From: Torreya grandis
Lineage: Eukaryota > Streptophyta > Pinopsida > Cupressales > Taxaceae
NCBI GenBank assembly: GCA_037957365.1
Contig: JARHVA010000638.1
Coordinates: 3,115,001 to 3,179,000 of the forward strand
DNA length: 64,000 nucleotides
Reading direction: 5' to 3'
Position numbers and translations under genes: made by a program. Below, in pieces: positions 24,421-35,805 of the stretch (its first letter is position 1; each line of letters begins with the position of its first letter). The notes under the pieces are model-generated. The model searched no databases. It was not told where the DNA came from and saw only the letters and a list, made by a program, of their open reading frames with translations.

Positions 24421-24437
24421 TTTTTTCTAGTAGAGTT
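24421..24437. repeat. Left target-site duplication of the LINE
   Basis: TTTTTTCTAGTAGAGTT here matches TTTTTTCTAGTAGTGTT at 30,152-30,168 with one mismatch. The uninterrupted site in Gy1 copy 2 (59,975-60,000) has the two flanks joined. Confidence 0.85.
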
Positions 24438-24619
24438 TTTTTTTCTTTAGGTTAAATGGGTTTTTTTTTTGAATTAGGGTCACCAAACCCTATGAGAAGT
24501 TAAATTACAAAAGGAACAACAAGCTAACCAAGCGAAGAAAGGAAATAAGGACTAACATTGTCCAGAAAACATCTAAAAAATAGCCTTAAAACAACTAAAA
24601 AATAACTAAAGCACTAATC

Positions 24620-26250
24620 TAAATCCAAGCTACTCAACACATCCTCCCATCATGCCTTCATCTTCTTGAGATTCATATCAATATGCATCAACAAGTTTTC
24701 ATGATCAATTGTGTATTAATAACCACTATTCTATCCCTTTTTGCCCTTTCCTTTACCTATAAAACTAGGTTCAAATAGTTCTCTAAGATGTGCCTAAAGG
24801 TTTTCAACATTATGGATTCCTTCATACATTGTCGCTTTACTGTAAATAACTAAAAAGCTAATCTTATTATGAAAGTTTTAATTAGCATGTTCTAACAACT
24901 CCACTTTGAAAGTTAGTCCCTGAATTTGGTTATCTTCCTCCCTAGCTGTTAATGTGTGTATCATCCTTACATTTTCCTGCTATAGCACGTTCACCTTGTC
25001 CTTTAGCTCAATAATCTCTCGCATAAACCACCTTATGATGGATTTTTGTAGGTCAAGTTGTTCTACAATTTTATTAGTGCTCTCCTTTCCTTAAAATAAA
25101 GAAGCCACATTATTAAAGTCCACATTTTGATCTTTTCAATTTAGGGAAGTCTCCCCTTTCTCCGAGAAGGTATCCATTGTCTCCCCAATCCCCTTATGCT
25201 TCTCATCTGCATTCAAAACTTGATTGGTTTTACTTCCCTGCTCTAATTCCTTTTGATACTCTTCTATCTCCTCACTATCCTTTTCCACATCAATGATAGT
25301 CTCCTCTCCCTTATTGTTATGGAAATCCCATGGGTCTTTATTCCCCTATTTTCTCTATTTCCCTTTACTGGGCCCTGAAGATTTCAAAGCACTTTTGAGC
25401 CTGTTCTTAATATTATCCTAGTCTTATTTTTCTTTTCAATCTCCTTGGCACTAACATTCTCAACAAAATTTTTCCTACTCCCCAAGGCCCTGCTTAGGCT
25501 CCCTAGATACTTTATCCACACTTTTTTAATCTTTCTCATGTCTATAGGCCTCTCCTCGGGATTATCTTTTTGGAGCTAAGAGATATCAAGAATGATTTGG
25601 TTCGTGCCTTTAAATTAATTAAAACAAGGTAAATTAATCCCTCATGTCTAAGAGTGGAGTAATTTCTATGCTTGAATTTCAGAATAGACCCTTCCATAGA
25701 TTTTAGAATAAAGAAAGGGAGAATAAAAGGCACTCCATTTCTAAAATAGTTTAACATTATAAATACGACCATATTACTACATTATATCTAAATTTTAAAG
25801 TATTGTATTACATTAAATGGAAAGCTACATCAGTGAATGGCCTGGGAAGGGATTTCCTATCAAATCCATTATGCAGTTGCTCCAATTGTTCACCTTCCTC
25901 TATAAAATCCTCTTTGTTAGGTTTGTAATCTCTTGGCATATAATAGATCTTAGTCTCCTCAATCACCAGACTAGTCACATGGGATATAAGTTCATCCATA
26001 ATATCTAAAGTGATTCCATTGATGATCACTGATCTATCCTCCTAAGCCTTTGAAAATTGGATAGAGAAATGTCTGTCAAAACCTTCTATATTTTCCATAA
26101 AATTGGTGAAGCCATTGACTTGTAAAACAACCCAAACTCTTTCATTTTTCCTAACTTTTCATTAAAGTTTTGGTTTGATTCTATTTGACAAACCCATTTT
26201 ATTTATCTCACCTCCACTCTAGTTCAATCTATTATCATTATTCTCCCAGG
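24620..26250 (-). pseudogene. Extra ORF (ORF3) downstream of LINE RNase H, unknown function
   Basis: The minus strand is readable over about 500 codons with scattered stops, between the RNase H and the poly-A tail. The N-terminal part reads ENIEGFDRHFSIQFSKA, VIINGITLDIMDELISHVTS, MPRDYKPNKEDFIEEGEQLE, HNGFDRKSLPRPF, then NYFRNGVPFILPFFILKSME and HEGLIYLVLINLKA. The C-terminal part is charged and probably coiled coil (DVEKDSEEIEEYQKELEQ, IELKDKVNVL, EDNQIQGLTFKVELLEHAN), ending near ENLLMHIDMNLKKMKAWWED. The N-terminal half recalls an uncharacterised plant protein class associated with transposons (VTGLP...LPxPWxxVxxxI...LNHFRH...SFPFxLxxSL). I recall this from memory and cannot verify it. 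The insertion boundaries place it inside the LINE. Confidence 0.55.
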
Positions 26251-26529
26251 CTAAATAGAAAGAATTACAGCTGTAATTTATGTTTTGGCCATCTATGAGT
26301 TGTTTTAGATATTATAGAGGCTTATCCTTTAAACCCCTAAGAATCCCATCAAAATACTTGAGTCCCTGAATTACCTTAGATTTAAACAAGTCACCTCTAG
26401 GCATTCAAGGGTATACCCATATGCATAAAATTAATAACATTGTTATTTACTTCATTATTAACCTTTACAAGAAACTCCCTAGGGAGATCCTCATGGCCTA
26501 TACAAGTTTTAAAACCCACATTATTTACT

Positions 26530-26960
26530 CCCATATTTACAAACCAATCATCAATACCATTCACTTCCCTATAGGTATGTTGAATGCTTACCTATTGGAA
26601 TGAGTTCAAAATCCCTTTGGCTTCATCTATAACATGCTTGATAGACCAACTTATAGAATTTTTTACTGAAATAATTAAAAATATTCAGAGATTCTTTCTC
26701 CACTAATAAGTTTTGAACATTTATTTGTTTCATCAATTTGATCCCCCATAATGAAGCAAGAGCTTCTAACTAATGATTTGACCTCAACCCCATGTCTCTC
26801 ACATAAGTAACAATCAAATTATGCTCATGATCTCTAATAATTCCACCTCTCCCCACTACCCTTGGGTTTCCTTCAGAATATAAATCAAAACTGAGCTTCA
26901 TTTATCTTTCGAGAGGAGGTTTCCACTTAGTTCTTTTCCTAACTTCATCCTTAGCATCTG
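26530..26960 (-). pseudogene. LINE RNase H domain
   Basis: The minus frame reads KWKPPLER, a stop, MKLSFDLYSEGNPRVVGRGG, IIRDHEHNLI, then (after a stop) LEALASLWGIKLMKQINVQN and LLVEKESLNIFNYFSKKF. Near 26,550 it ends in YREVNGIDDWFVNMG, the H-x-R-E-x-N-x-x-A-D-x-L-A-N-x-G tail. This is the reverse-transcriptase-like RNase H found at the C-terminus of ORF2 in some plant L1 elements. It follows zf-RVT in the expected order. Stops inactivate it. Confidence 0.8.
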
Positions 26961-27059
26961 GTTTCCATAACTTTAAGGAGTCTAATTGCCAATTTAGGGA
27001 TGGTATTTGTTCAAAAGGGATAAGGTTTTTACCTTTTTAAATTCAAATGAACTTGTAAT

Positions 27060-27560
27060 TCTCTTTGATTTAATTAAATATTCTTTCTAAAATTACCTTG
27101 ATGTTGTAACTATTTCCCCTAGAAATTCTATTATTCCTTGCTCCCCAAATCCCCCATATAATGTGAGGTAGATTCAAGTTCCATATCTTCTTGAGATCAT
27201 TTTTTTTGGAAATGACATCTCCAATATTGCCAAACTTCCATTAGGGAGCCTAGTTGAACACACAAAATATTGAATTTTTTAATGAAATAACTCCAAATTC
27301 TTTGAGTAAAAGAGTAACTGACCAATAGATGAAAAATTGTTTTATTCTCCTCTTCACACAACACACATCTATTGATAATAATGCATCCTCTTTTCCTAAG
27401 ATTATAAATTGTTAGGATTTTATTTTGAATGGAAACCCATAAAAAAAACTAATTTTAGGGTAAGCCATTTATCCCACACCCCTTCCTAACTTAACATAGC
27501 TTCTTGTTCCTAAGAAATTAAATCATATGTTAATTTTGCTTTATATTGACCATCAAATGA
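27060..27560 (-). pseudogene. LINE zf-RVT (zinc-binding) region of ORF2
   Basis: The minus frame includes RCVLCEEENKTIFHLLVSYS, FTQRIWSYFIKKFNILCV and later HYMGDLGSKE. The first block is the CxxCxxxxETxxHLLxxC-x-F-xxxIW pattern of the zinc-binding domain that follows reverse transcriptase in plant LINEs; the second Cys-type position reads Ser. It lies between the RT thumb-like part and RNase H. Confidence 0.75.
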
Positions 27561-28330
27561 ATCAATCTAGACTAGTTGGTCTTCTCTATCTACCCTTGGG
27601 ATGTGGAAATTTCTTAACACATTGTTCAATTTTTCTATCTTTAAAGTGTCTTATTGGTTTAGATCATCCAGGCTTAGATTTTTCTAGCTTTTAACTCCTT
27701 CCAGTACCTTCCAACAATCAACAACCTTATTACCATATTTTTGTCTCATATTCTCATAAAGGTGGATACCTATGTCCCTCTGGAATGGCATCAGCTCTGA
27801 GCTCCAATTATCTTTCCAAAAGTCAATCTTTTTTCCATCTACTATTTGACATTTATAACCTTCATTGATTAACTCCTTGTTAATAGTTAAAAAGTTTTAA
27901 ATGTGTGAACCCCTCACAAATTGGTCCCCAACTAGAATGGAGATTAGGTCTCTTCCTTCCATATATTTAAAATAAAGGTTCTTACCCCAAACTAATTTTG
28001 TGGATATGAATCTCCAAACAAACTTAGATATGTGTGCTTCATTGATTAGTTATAGGTTTCTAATAACAGGTCTGCCATATCTTTTTTTGGTACAAACTTA
28101 TACTCCACACCACAAGGTGGAATTTGCTTTTTTCTTCTATCCCAACCCATAGGATTTTTTTTTGAATCTTAATAAGTTTATCCTCCACTCCTTTAGGTAG
28201 GTTGAAAAATGATAGAATGTATAACAATAGACTTTGTAAAACACTCTTAATCAACACTACCTTGCTAGCCTGAGAAAGGAGCTTACCTTTCCATCATGTG
28301 AGATTCTTTTTAAATATCTCTATCAAAGGA
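27561..28330 (-). pseudogene. LINE ORF2 region between RT palm and zf-RVT
   Basis: The clearest block is near 28,250-28,060: MLIKSVLQSLLLYILSFFNL, PKGVEDKLIKIQKKILWVGI, WSISLYQKKIW. This is the typical sequence after the RT domain in plant L1 elements (L-I-K-S-V-L-x-S-x-P-x-Y-x-L-S-x-F-x-x-P, F-L-W-G). The rest is heavily decayed. Confidence 0.75.
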
Positions 28331-28652
28331 TTCTAGGCTAATAATTGAAGATGATTGCTAAAGAGTGACATTCCTAGGTATGAGGAAGGGAGATCCTTGA
28401 TTTGACAACCCATAAGAGTGGCTATCCTAGCTTGTTTAGCCACTAGAGTGTTGAATAAGTAGACCAAACTCTTTTCAAAATTTATTTTCTGGTTAGATGC
28501 CTTTTCATATATCACCAAAATCTTTTTGATAGTTTTAGCTTCCTGCATAGAAGCTTCAGCCAACAAAATAGTGTCATCAATGAAATACTGATGTGTCACT
28601 AGATCAACAAACCTAGTCAGTTTAAATCTTTTTGATTGAGAATCAACTAAAG

Positions 28653-28718
<66 letters not shown>

Positions 28719-28995
28719 TCAGTGATTCTACCATGATGATGAAAAGGAATGGTGATAGAGGGTCACCCTATCAAACTACTTTCATGCTCTTGAAAAATTA
28801 TTGAGCCACTCCATTGACTAAAATAGAAAACATGCATGTGGTTATACACGCTCTAATAATTTTCCTAAACTTATCATTGAAACCAAATTATGCCAACACT
28901 CTATCTAAAAAGATCCACTCTAGTCTATCATACGCCTTGGCTATATCTAATTTAAGGACCATAACTACCTTTTGAATCTTTTTCATAGAGTGTAT
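28330..28995 (-). pseudogene. LINE reverse transcriptase, palm/fingers remnant
   Basis: The enzyme copied LINE RNA into DNA at the target site. Blocks in order are: VIVIHETIHSMKKIQKVVMV; LKLDIAKAYDRLEWIFLDRV (first catalytic Asp); FGFNDKFRKIIRACITTCMF; SILVNGVAQ, a stop, FFKSMKVV; GDPLSPFLFIIMVESLNTHI; the TA microsatellite; FVDLVTHQYFIDDTILLAEA (catalytic YADD/FADD box now FIDD); then NQKINFEKSLVYLFNT and SSYLGMSLF. This order matches plant L1 RT from motif 2a onward. Everything N-terminal of the ETIHS block is missing. Stops and the microsatellite make it dead. Confidence 0.9.
28656..28712. repeat. (TA)n microsatellite inside LINE RT
   Basis: A run of about 57 bp of TA, translated as alternating Ile/Tyr, lies between the DPLSPFLF block and the catalytic FIDD box of RT. 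Confidence 0.97.
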
Positions 28996-29029
28996 GGTTT
29001 CATGAATCACAATCACTCCATATTGGATT

Positions 29030-30144
29030 TATCTTCTTGATACATAAATCTAATATCACCTTGTCTCCTTCCTCTTGTTATATAATAAAACCATCTACAT
29101 CTATGTTAGTATGGGTCTCCATCTCCATGTTTGTTGCCTACGTTTGGGTAAATTTTTCAAATGAGACTCCTCCCTTTCTTTGCCATACTACTATGTTTAG
29201 ACCTGTAAAGCACACCTTTGTCGAATGCCCAAGTTTATGGAATTATCACACATCATGGCAAAATTTTCAAATTTTATCTTTATGTTCTTACACCAAAAGG
29301 GGTGTGTAACACTATTGAGTTAAGTAGATCTTGGTTTAAAAATGTGTTAACATAAAATATGGCATGGGCAAGCCTAGATCTTGCCTTGGTCATTGAGTCC
29401 AGAGATATGAGGTAACCAAATGATTTATCTATACTTGTAAATAGATCCTCCTCTCGAAAATTGATTGGGAGTCCCATTAGTCTAACCTAGATAGACATTT
29501 GGTTAATACTCTCCTTCTCAAGTCCAAACCCTGGTTCCCATTTCTTGAGAAAAAGACTAGATTTATCAAAAAAATATGGACCCCCTACAAAAATCTTGAC
29601 ACTGTCTTCAAGATTATTGAATCTAATCATGAAGAATCAATTAACCATTTCTAGGATGTCCATATTCCCTTTTGTGTACCATTTTTCCTTTATCTAGGCT
29701 CTAAAAGAGTTTATGTTAGGTTTGGCTTCCATGAACTTTCAAATTAAATCTTGTTCCTTCCTTGATGAAACATGATTTATGAGAGGGAGTGATTTCAACA
29801 TGTATAATTTTTCCATCTTTAATGGTTTTCAGATATTCAACTAATTTTATCACCTTCTTTCCCATTGAGCCAATCAATATTTCACACCAAGAAATCTTAC
29901 CTAGCATCTGCTTGAAGTTAGCAAAGTCAGAACTATTATTGCTCTTAGGAGAGGTTCCTTATGTTGATACTTGCCCTAACATGGATTCAAATCTGGTGGC
30001 CCACATGATCTCCCTTTCTCCATCACCATCTCCTTTCTCCTTTTTTGAGTCTAGATTTGAAAACTTTGTTTCCTGCTCACTACCATCACCATTCTCTTGC
30101 CGTATGCTTCTTCTGCTTCTAGTCACCATTCTTGGTCCAAACAA
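29030..30144 (-). pseudogene. LINE ORF1 (DUF4283 RNA-binding protein) pseudogene
   Basis: ORF1 proteins of plant L1 elements bind RNA. The start is at the Met of MFGPRMVTRSRRS (30,144), a few bases inside the 5' end of the element. The DUF4283 part reads LEDSVKIFVGGPYFFDKSSL, KKWEPGFGLEKESINQMSI, then VRLMGLPINFREEDLFTSID and SFGYLISLDSMTKARSRLAH. A CCHC-type knuckle remnant HKLGHSTKVCF lies at about 29,220. A C-terminal DGFIITRGRRQG follows near 29,070, like the DGF-x-x-V-x-x-R-R end of ORF1. Stops are scattered, mainly in the middle. The identification is good because of the W-V-R-L-x-G-L-P-like block and its place ahead of RT. Confidence 0.8.
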
Positions 30145-30151
30145 TGTTATT

Positions 30152-30168
30152 TTTTTTCTAGTAGTGTT
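30152..30168. repeat. Right target-site duplication of the LINE
   Basis: The partner of 24,421-24,437; TTTTTTCTAGTAG followed by TGTT. It is directly followed by ACCAACTT, the rest of the Gy1 primer-binding site. Confidence 0.85.
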
Positions 30169-32002
30169 ACCAACTTTTTTGACAGTGAAATTTTTTATGT
30201 AAATAAGTCTACATATTGACCTATTGTGAAGATTGAGATGGAGTTATACTATTTTAATTATAAGGGACTTATAGCAAAACATTTATCTTAAGGTGTGCAA
30301 GGAGTATTTTAAGAGGTCAAGCAAATTGTTTTTATAGTACTCAATACTTAAGTACTTAACCAAATTTTGGGAACTGATATATTTATCATAAATAATCAAA
30401 TATTCAATTAATAAAAAAATAGTCATTCAATAAAACTATGACCAAACACAAAATATTTAATTCAATTTTGATTTAATACATTAAGTATATTATAAGAGTC
30501 TATGTATATATCAAATGTTATTAATTCTATTTGACATGACATAAACTATGGAGAAAGTAAAGACTTGGAAGATTACATACTTTGATTATTGATATTATTT
30601 CTTATAAGCTAATATTTATTTATCACTCCCAACACTACACTAAACATATTAAAGTGAAGGAGCAAATAAATTGAGAGCAAACACATGAACAATAAACAAA
30701 CAAGTTATAGTGTAAAAGTCACAAGATTATAAGTTAGTGAGAAGCATTAAACTATCAAGTGTTAGAAAAAGAAAAAAAAGAAAAGAACATAAGCTACACA
30801 GACATAATATTAAACTAAATAACTAAACAAATAAAATAAAAATAGTTAAATCAAAGTGAAACTAAATGAATAAACAAACAACATAATAACTAATATTAAA
30901 GAAATAAGAAGAGAGATACAAATTAGGATATAAATAAAATATATAATTATTTATTGAGAAACATGATTTCATAACTGATTACAATAGTTTTGAGAAAATA
31001 ATCACAACATAGTGAAAATTAACATTCTGTTGTATAAATATGAAGTATTTTTCATTATCAGTTGAAGTAAAAATATATGATCACATGATTGCATTATTTT
31101 GTAATCATCAAAGGATTATAATCTTGATCTTATTTATATAAATAGTTCATAAATTGAATAATTAACCTGGATATACCTATATGAATATAGAAAATTACTT
31201 GGTTATCAGATAAAATGTCATTAAATATTAATTTAGTTGTTTCTCCCCTTGAATAATGTTCCTTTAGTATTTTTAAAGCCTTATCTTTGGAATTAGTTGT
31301 GTTTTCAAGTCACAACTAAATTTTATTAAATTAATTAAAGTTATTTAAATTTAATAAAGTTAACTACTTTATAAATAAGATTTATATAATAATAAGATAA
31401 TAAAGTGAACTTATAATAATTTCATAAAGTGAACTTATAAGACTTGAGTTTTAATAAATAAAGATTTATCAAACAATATCTCTAACAAGGTGGGGACCTT
31501 CTTGACTCAAAATAACTTAATTATTCATTTAATAAGTCATAATGAAAGTTGATTAATCATATTGATTAAGTTAAAATAATTTAATTCATAGTTTCATTTA
31601 ATTATTTATCTATTTATTCAACAAAATCATGAATAAAATTATACATTCACTTTCTCACAAAATGAGAAATCAAAACATTAATTATTTGTGAAAACTACAT
31701 GTATGTATAAATTGTAATCAAAATATAATCAAACTACCATAAAGTCTATAGATTTATTGTTTATAAAAATAAAGTACTACATACTATGAAATATCATGAT
31801 CATTTTGAGATAAAAAACCAAATCTATAAATGTTTAATAACATAACACAGTAAATCCATTATTCATTCTTCATCATAACTCTCTCGATTGATGAATAAAT
31901 TTATCAAGGGTGCACCATACTCAATTTGGTATTAAGTATACTTAGCTGGTGATGCTGACAACTCAATTCTAGTCATGCCACCAAATTCATTATCAACCTC
32001 AA

Positions 32003-34091
32003 TGATCCAGAGCATCATTTTTACACTCTGCTTAACCAAACTCTCACTTCTCCAATTAGAAATACTTGCATTCTATCCACTCAATCCATGTTTGGTTATC
32101 AACTCATTATTAGCTTTGATATCAATATCCTTAAATAATACCTTTGATCAGGCTTCTTGAGTTCCCTGGTTTACCTTAAGAACTCCCATACAACTCAAAT
32201 GCTCTCATTCATCTACTCACATCATCCTATTCACTTTCTCTTACATTCAACTTCTCTTACATAGCTTTTCAAGGCTAAATTACATCAACTTCTTCAACAG
32301 GGTTTATATGCACAACCTTTATCCTAGAGATCCTCTTGTAGATTTAACAAACTTATCTAAAGATAGCTCTATCTATAAGGAAGAAGGCCATACAAACCTA
32401 AAAACACCACATTCACTTGGAAATCATTTAAACCTAATAGATTACTAATTTTTGTGAATTTTAACTGGTTGGTTTCTACAAAAAACACTTTTGATGTTTA
32501 CTACCAGTTTTTAGGGTTTCTGAGTATTCTACAGGCTTGAGAGGGATCCAAATGTATTTAGTTGACCTTTTCTCACTGTAAAACCTCCAAATGTTATATT
32601 ATGGTTTGACCTACCCCTTTCCAACTTTTCCAATAAAAAATTTCACTTGATGGGACCTCTTCACATGTGAATAATAATTTTACCACAAATCTATCAACAT
32701 AGTTTGACTGTGTACATCAAAATAGAATTAAATGTGTAAATAAGTTACCAACGAGAGTTTAAACTCTCAAAATTTCTCCATTATCTCATAGACATTATTT
32801 CCCATATTCATAACAAACGCACCTTACATAACTCATTTTTTCATTATCCAAGCAAAAATTTCATAGCTACGATGAACTTTGGATGACTGTATGCAAACAA
32901 TACATGGTAGAATGCAAATTGTCTTGCCCACAGTTCTTGAGAAATCTTATAACATTCTCTACTATCACATTTTCACTTATACCATTTGCATCTCTTAGTA
33001 AACTCTCAACCATATGTTATTCTATGATACAAAATAATACATAGTTTCAATGTATATTAATTCACCTAAAGGGTTTCATAAAGTTTGTACCCACATTATT
33101 TAATCTCTAATCAACTCCATCCATTACTATGATCCATTCTTGGGATTCATATCATTTCTCTATTTGTCTATTCAAACATAACTCACACATGGTCAACCTT
33201 CAAAGACAGACAAGAAACAAGGTTGGAATAACTTTTATTTTAAAAACTAGGGTGTTCTAATTACTCATTGAAACTTGAGTCTATTCACAAGTCTCATCAA
33301 TATCATAACCCTCACCACACTCTGTTGATAGATATTTTTAAACTTATTTTCTTGATTGAATTGAGAAACATAGAATTATTATTCAATCATACCAGGCACA
33401 TTCTTTTACACTTCTCAAGATATAGAATGAAAGATCAAAGGATTCAACATGCCAAAATTCCCACATAAAACTAGATCAATACAATGATATACAAATATCA
33501 CTTGAATCTTCTCTAACTTTTATTGATTGTTATGTATATACATCAAGGACTCTATTTTATAGTAGAATACAGAGGTGTAGTTCTCTCTCACCCTTATTCT
33601 GTACCTCTGCCTACTTCTTCATTCTCACTAACCTATAATAATCCTAACAATTTCTAACTTCCTACTAACTATCTATCTCTGAGACTCACTATCTCTTTCA
33701 AACCAAAATTTGTAATAAAACAAGAAACTACCTTGGTAACTAACTCATTAGCAACCACCTTCAAAATACCTTTAAATTAATTTTTCTTGGTTTTTGACAC
33801 CTTATTCATGATTGTACACAAATTACCTTTCTAAACCTCACCTAGACTCTCCTAAGACACTAAAACAACATTTGACAACTTAACCTTTCTTACCAATACA
33901 CTAAAAAGCTTCAAAATACAATTATACAATTCAAATTTTCAAATGCTCAATTTGGCAAGAAAATGCCAAAGGGTCACCTAGACACACTCTAAGACTAATT
34001 TAATGAATCTAATTCCTTCTAAGGCATGTTTCAATACTAAAGACACCTATACAAGACCATATTAACATCATTGCCTAATGCCCCTATATCA
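32003..34091 (+). mobile_element. Solo LTR (or short LTR-only element), 2,089 bp
   Basis: The unit starts TGATCC and ends TATCA (4-bp terminal inverted repeat TGAT/ATCA). It is flanked by an exact 5-bp duplication CTCAA at 31,998-32,002 and 34,092-34,096. The empty site in the other Gy1 LTR reads straight through at about 61,710-61,740 (TTAAAGTTTTATCCT against CTCAAGTTTGATCCT). No second copy of the ends is found inside and no coding domain is seen, so a solo LTR is the simplest reading. A TATA-like TTTTATAGTAG at about 33,553 would suit plus orientation. Orientation is inferred. Confidence 0.8.
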
Positions 34092-34560
34092 CTCAAGTTT
34101 GATCCTATTGATAATATGTGTGACCATAGGCCAGGATGAAGAGTTTCTAGTACATTTACAACTTGAAGATGGGGCATTATTTAGAGCATATAAAAAAGTG
34201 GAAAGTGTGTCTTGTGATACAACGATAAGGTATTGATTATATTTATGATGAAATATTTTAGGATTTTTAGGTATGAAGGTAACATTTTGATCAATCTCAT
34301 CATTTAAATTATACATTAGATGAGAAGAAGTGCTTGGTGAAACATGTCAGTTAAATGATCTCATTAATTACATCTTCATATTATTCTACAAGAGTTATTA
34401 CCATGTGAGATGTAGTATCATGAAGCAAATAATTTAAGATATTCAATAAATTAAGATCATTCAAATCAAAGTGTAAGGATACTCTAGTGTCATGGTTAAA
34501 AAGCTATGTAAATGCATTAGTGACTCTTTGACTGTGAAAAATGTGAAGCTAAAAAAATGT
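34089..34560 (-). other. ORF-like segment inside the Gy1 LTR
   Basis: A stop-free minus frame (34,316-34,089) reads VTFIPKNPKIFHHKYNQYL, DTLSTFLYALNNAPSSS and WPMVTHIINRIKL. The matching stretch of the right LTR (61,950-61,725) reads VSFMPQNHEIFHFESNQNLL, ATLATFSFALNNAQYS and, after one stop, PIIMHI. Further upstream both copies keep a second readable block (TRVSLHFDLNDLNLLNILN against TRVSLHFAANDPNLWNVLN). No family is recognised. This may be the relic of a gene carried in the LTR, or chance open frame in AT-rich DNA. Confidence 0.4.
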
Positions 34561-35805
34561 TTTAAACAAAAAGTTCATTATCTTTCTATTAATTTCTTGT
34601 ATCCCTATCTTTTTCCATAAACTGTGAGATCTTTAGATTCAACTAGACATTTGGATTTAGTATTTTAAATTAAAATCATGTGAGATATTACATCTAGATA
34701 ATTTTAAATCAATATTTATCCTTATCATCATTTAAAACACACATTTTGATTTTGTATCCAATACATGTCAATTTTCATTCTTTGTCCTAATCTCAAAAGA
34801 CAAAATAAAAATAATTGAATGAGACTTTATAATTTGCCACATATATCAATATTAAGAATCAATAATATTTCATTCATATAAACTATTTTGAACTCATCTA
34901 AAAGTATTGAATTGTGTTTGATAGGACATTTGAATGAATGAAACCAAAAATAATATGTTTTTAAAATATGATAGAACCATTTGAAAGAAATTTATAAATA
35001 ACCCAAAATTATTAGATTGAGTTCATATGAAAATACTGATTTCTAATTACCCTACAAACTAAAATCACTCATTATATTTATGTGTATTCATATAATTCAA
35101 AGGATCTATCATCAACACATATTCATCCAACTTCATGTTCACACCAATAAAATGCCATATATTTATTAACAATAGTCTAATAAACCCATAATTTCAAAGA
35201 TCATTATTTATTCTTCAAAGCTCATCAACAATGTATTCTAAAATTTTATTGTATATATTTAAAATTGTATTGAATTAACCAAGATCTACCAAACTAATTA
35301 TTTTATTCAAATCATCAATATAAAACTTTGAAGATTCATGATAATAAATAAACCATGAAACACAAAGTATTCGTGAATAAATCCTTTTTATTTTGAACAA
35401 CCCCTTATCAAGACTGATAATAAATATTGAAAGTCATTTTCTAGTTAAGTCAAACTAAAATATTCAAAAAATTTGAATGTAAAACTTTTTTTCAAACTCA
35501 AATAGAATAGGAACAAATTCATTCAAAACAAATAAAAATGTATTATAAAAAACCACAATCAACTAGGTATATTTCCAATTTCCATGAACATAACATTAAA
35601 AATCATGCTTACATATTAAACAAAACTTCCACTTCCAAACTACCATTTCAAACAAGTTCAAAACCCAAACAATAATGTACCCATCCATGCATGTTCTTAA
35701 AACAATGCAATGATTATTATAAAATGAGTATATAATGTATAATTATAGTATCATGTGTTCAACGATTTAAAATATTTAAAAAAAATCATGAAACTTGAAT
35801 GGATA

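Larger units (their letters stand above)
21321..24437 (-). mobile_element. Gy1 copy 1, internal region (gag-protease-RNase H), truncated
   Basis: This region aligns along its length with 56,860-59,980 (Gy1 copy 2). The match begins at TAGATGCCTAAGTAAACATACTT (copy 2: 56,849 onward) and ends in the primer-binding site, where a LINE is inserted. On the minus strand the order is gag, protease, RNase H; RT, second RNase H and integrase are missing because the copy is cut at about 21,321. Its 5' LTR continues to the right of the LINE at about 30,177. Confidence 0.85.
24438..30151 (-). mobile_element. L1-type LINE, internally deleted, inserted in Gy1 primer-binding site
   Basis: The element is read on the minus strand. 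ORF1 (DUF4283 plus knuckle) lies at its 5' end (right), followed by reverse transcriptase, zf-RVT and RNase H. An additional ORF comes last, before a short T-run at 24,436-24,444 that is the poly-A tail of a minus-strand LINE. It is flanked by a 17-bp target duplication, and Gy1 copy 2 supplies the empty site, so the ends are well defined. The length is 5.7 kb. The endonuclease and the N-terminal part of RT are missing. All ORFs carry stops. Confidence 0.9.

Noticed and set aside
28333..28734. 133-codon ORF with a long Ile-Tyr repeat as a novel repeat protein
   Set aside because: The Ile-Tyr part is a TA microsatellite inside LINE reverse transcriptase; the rest is RT sequence.
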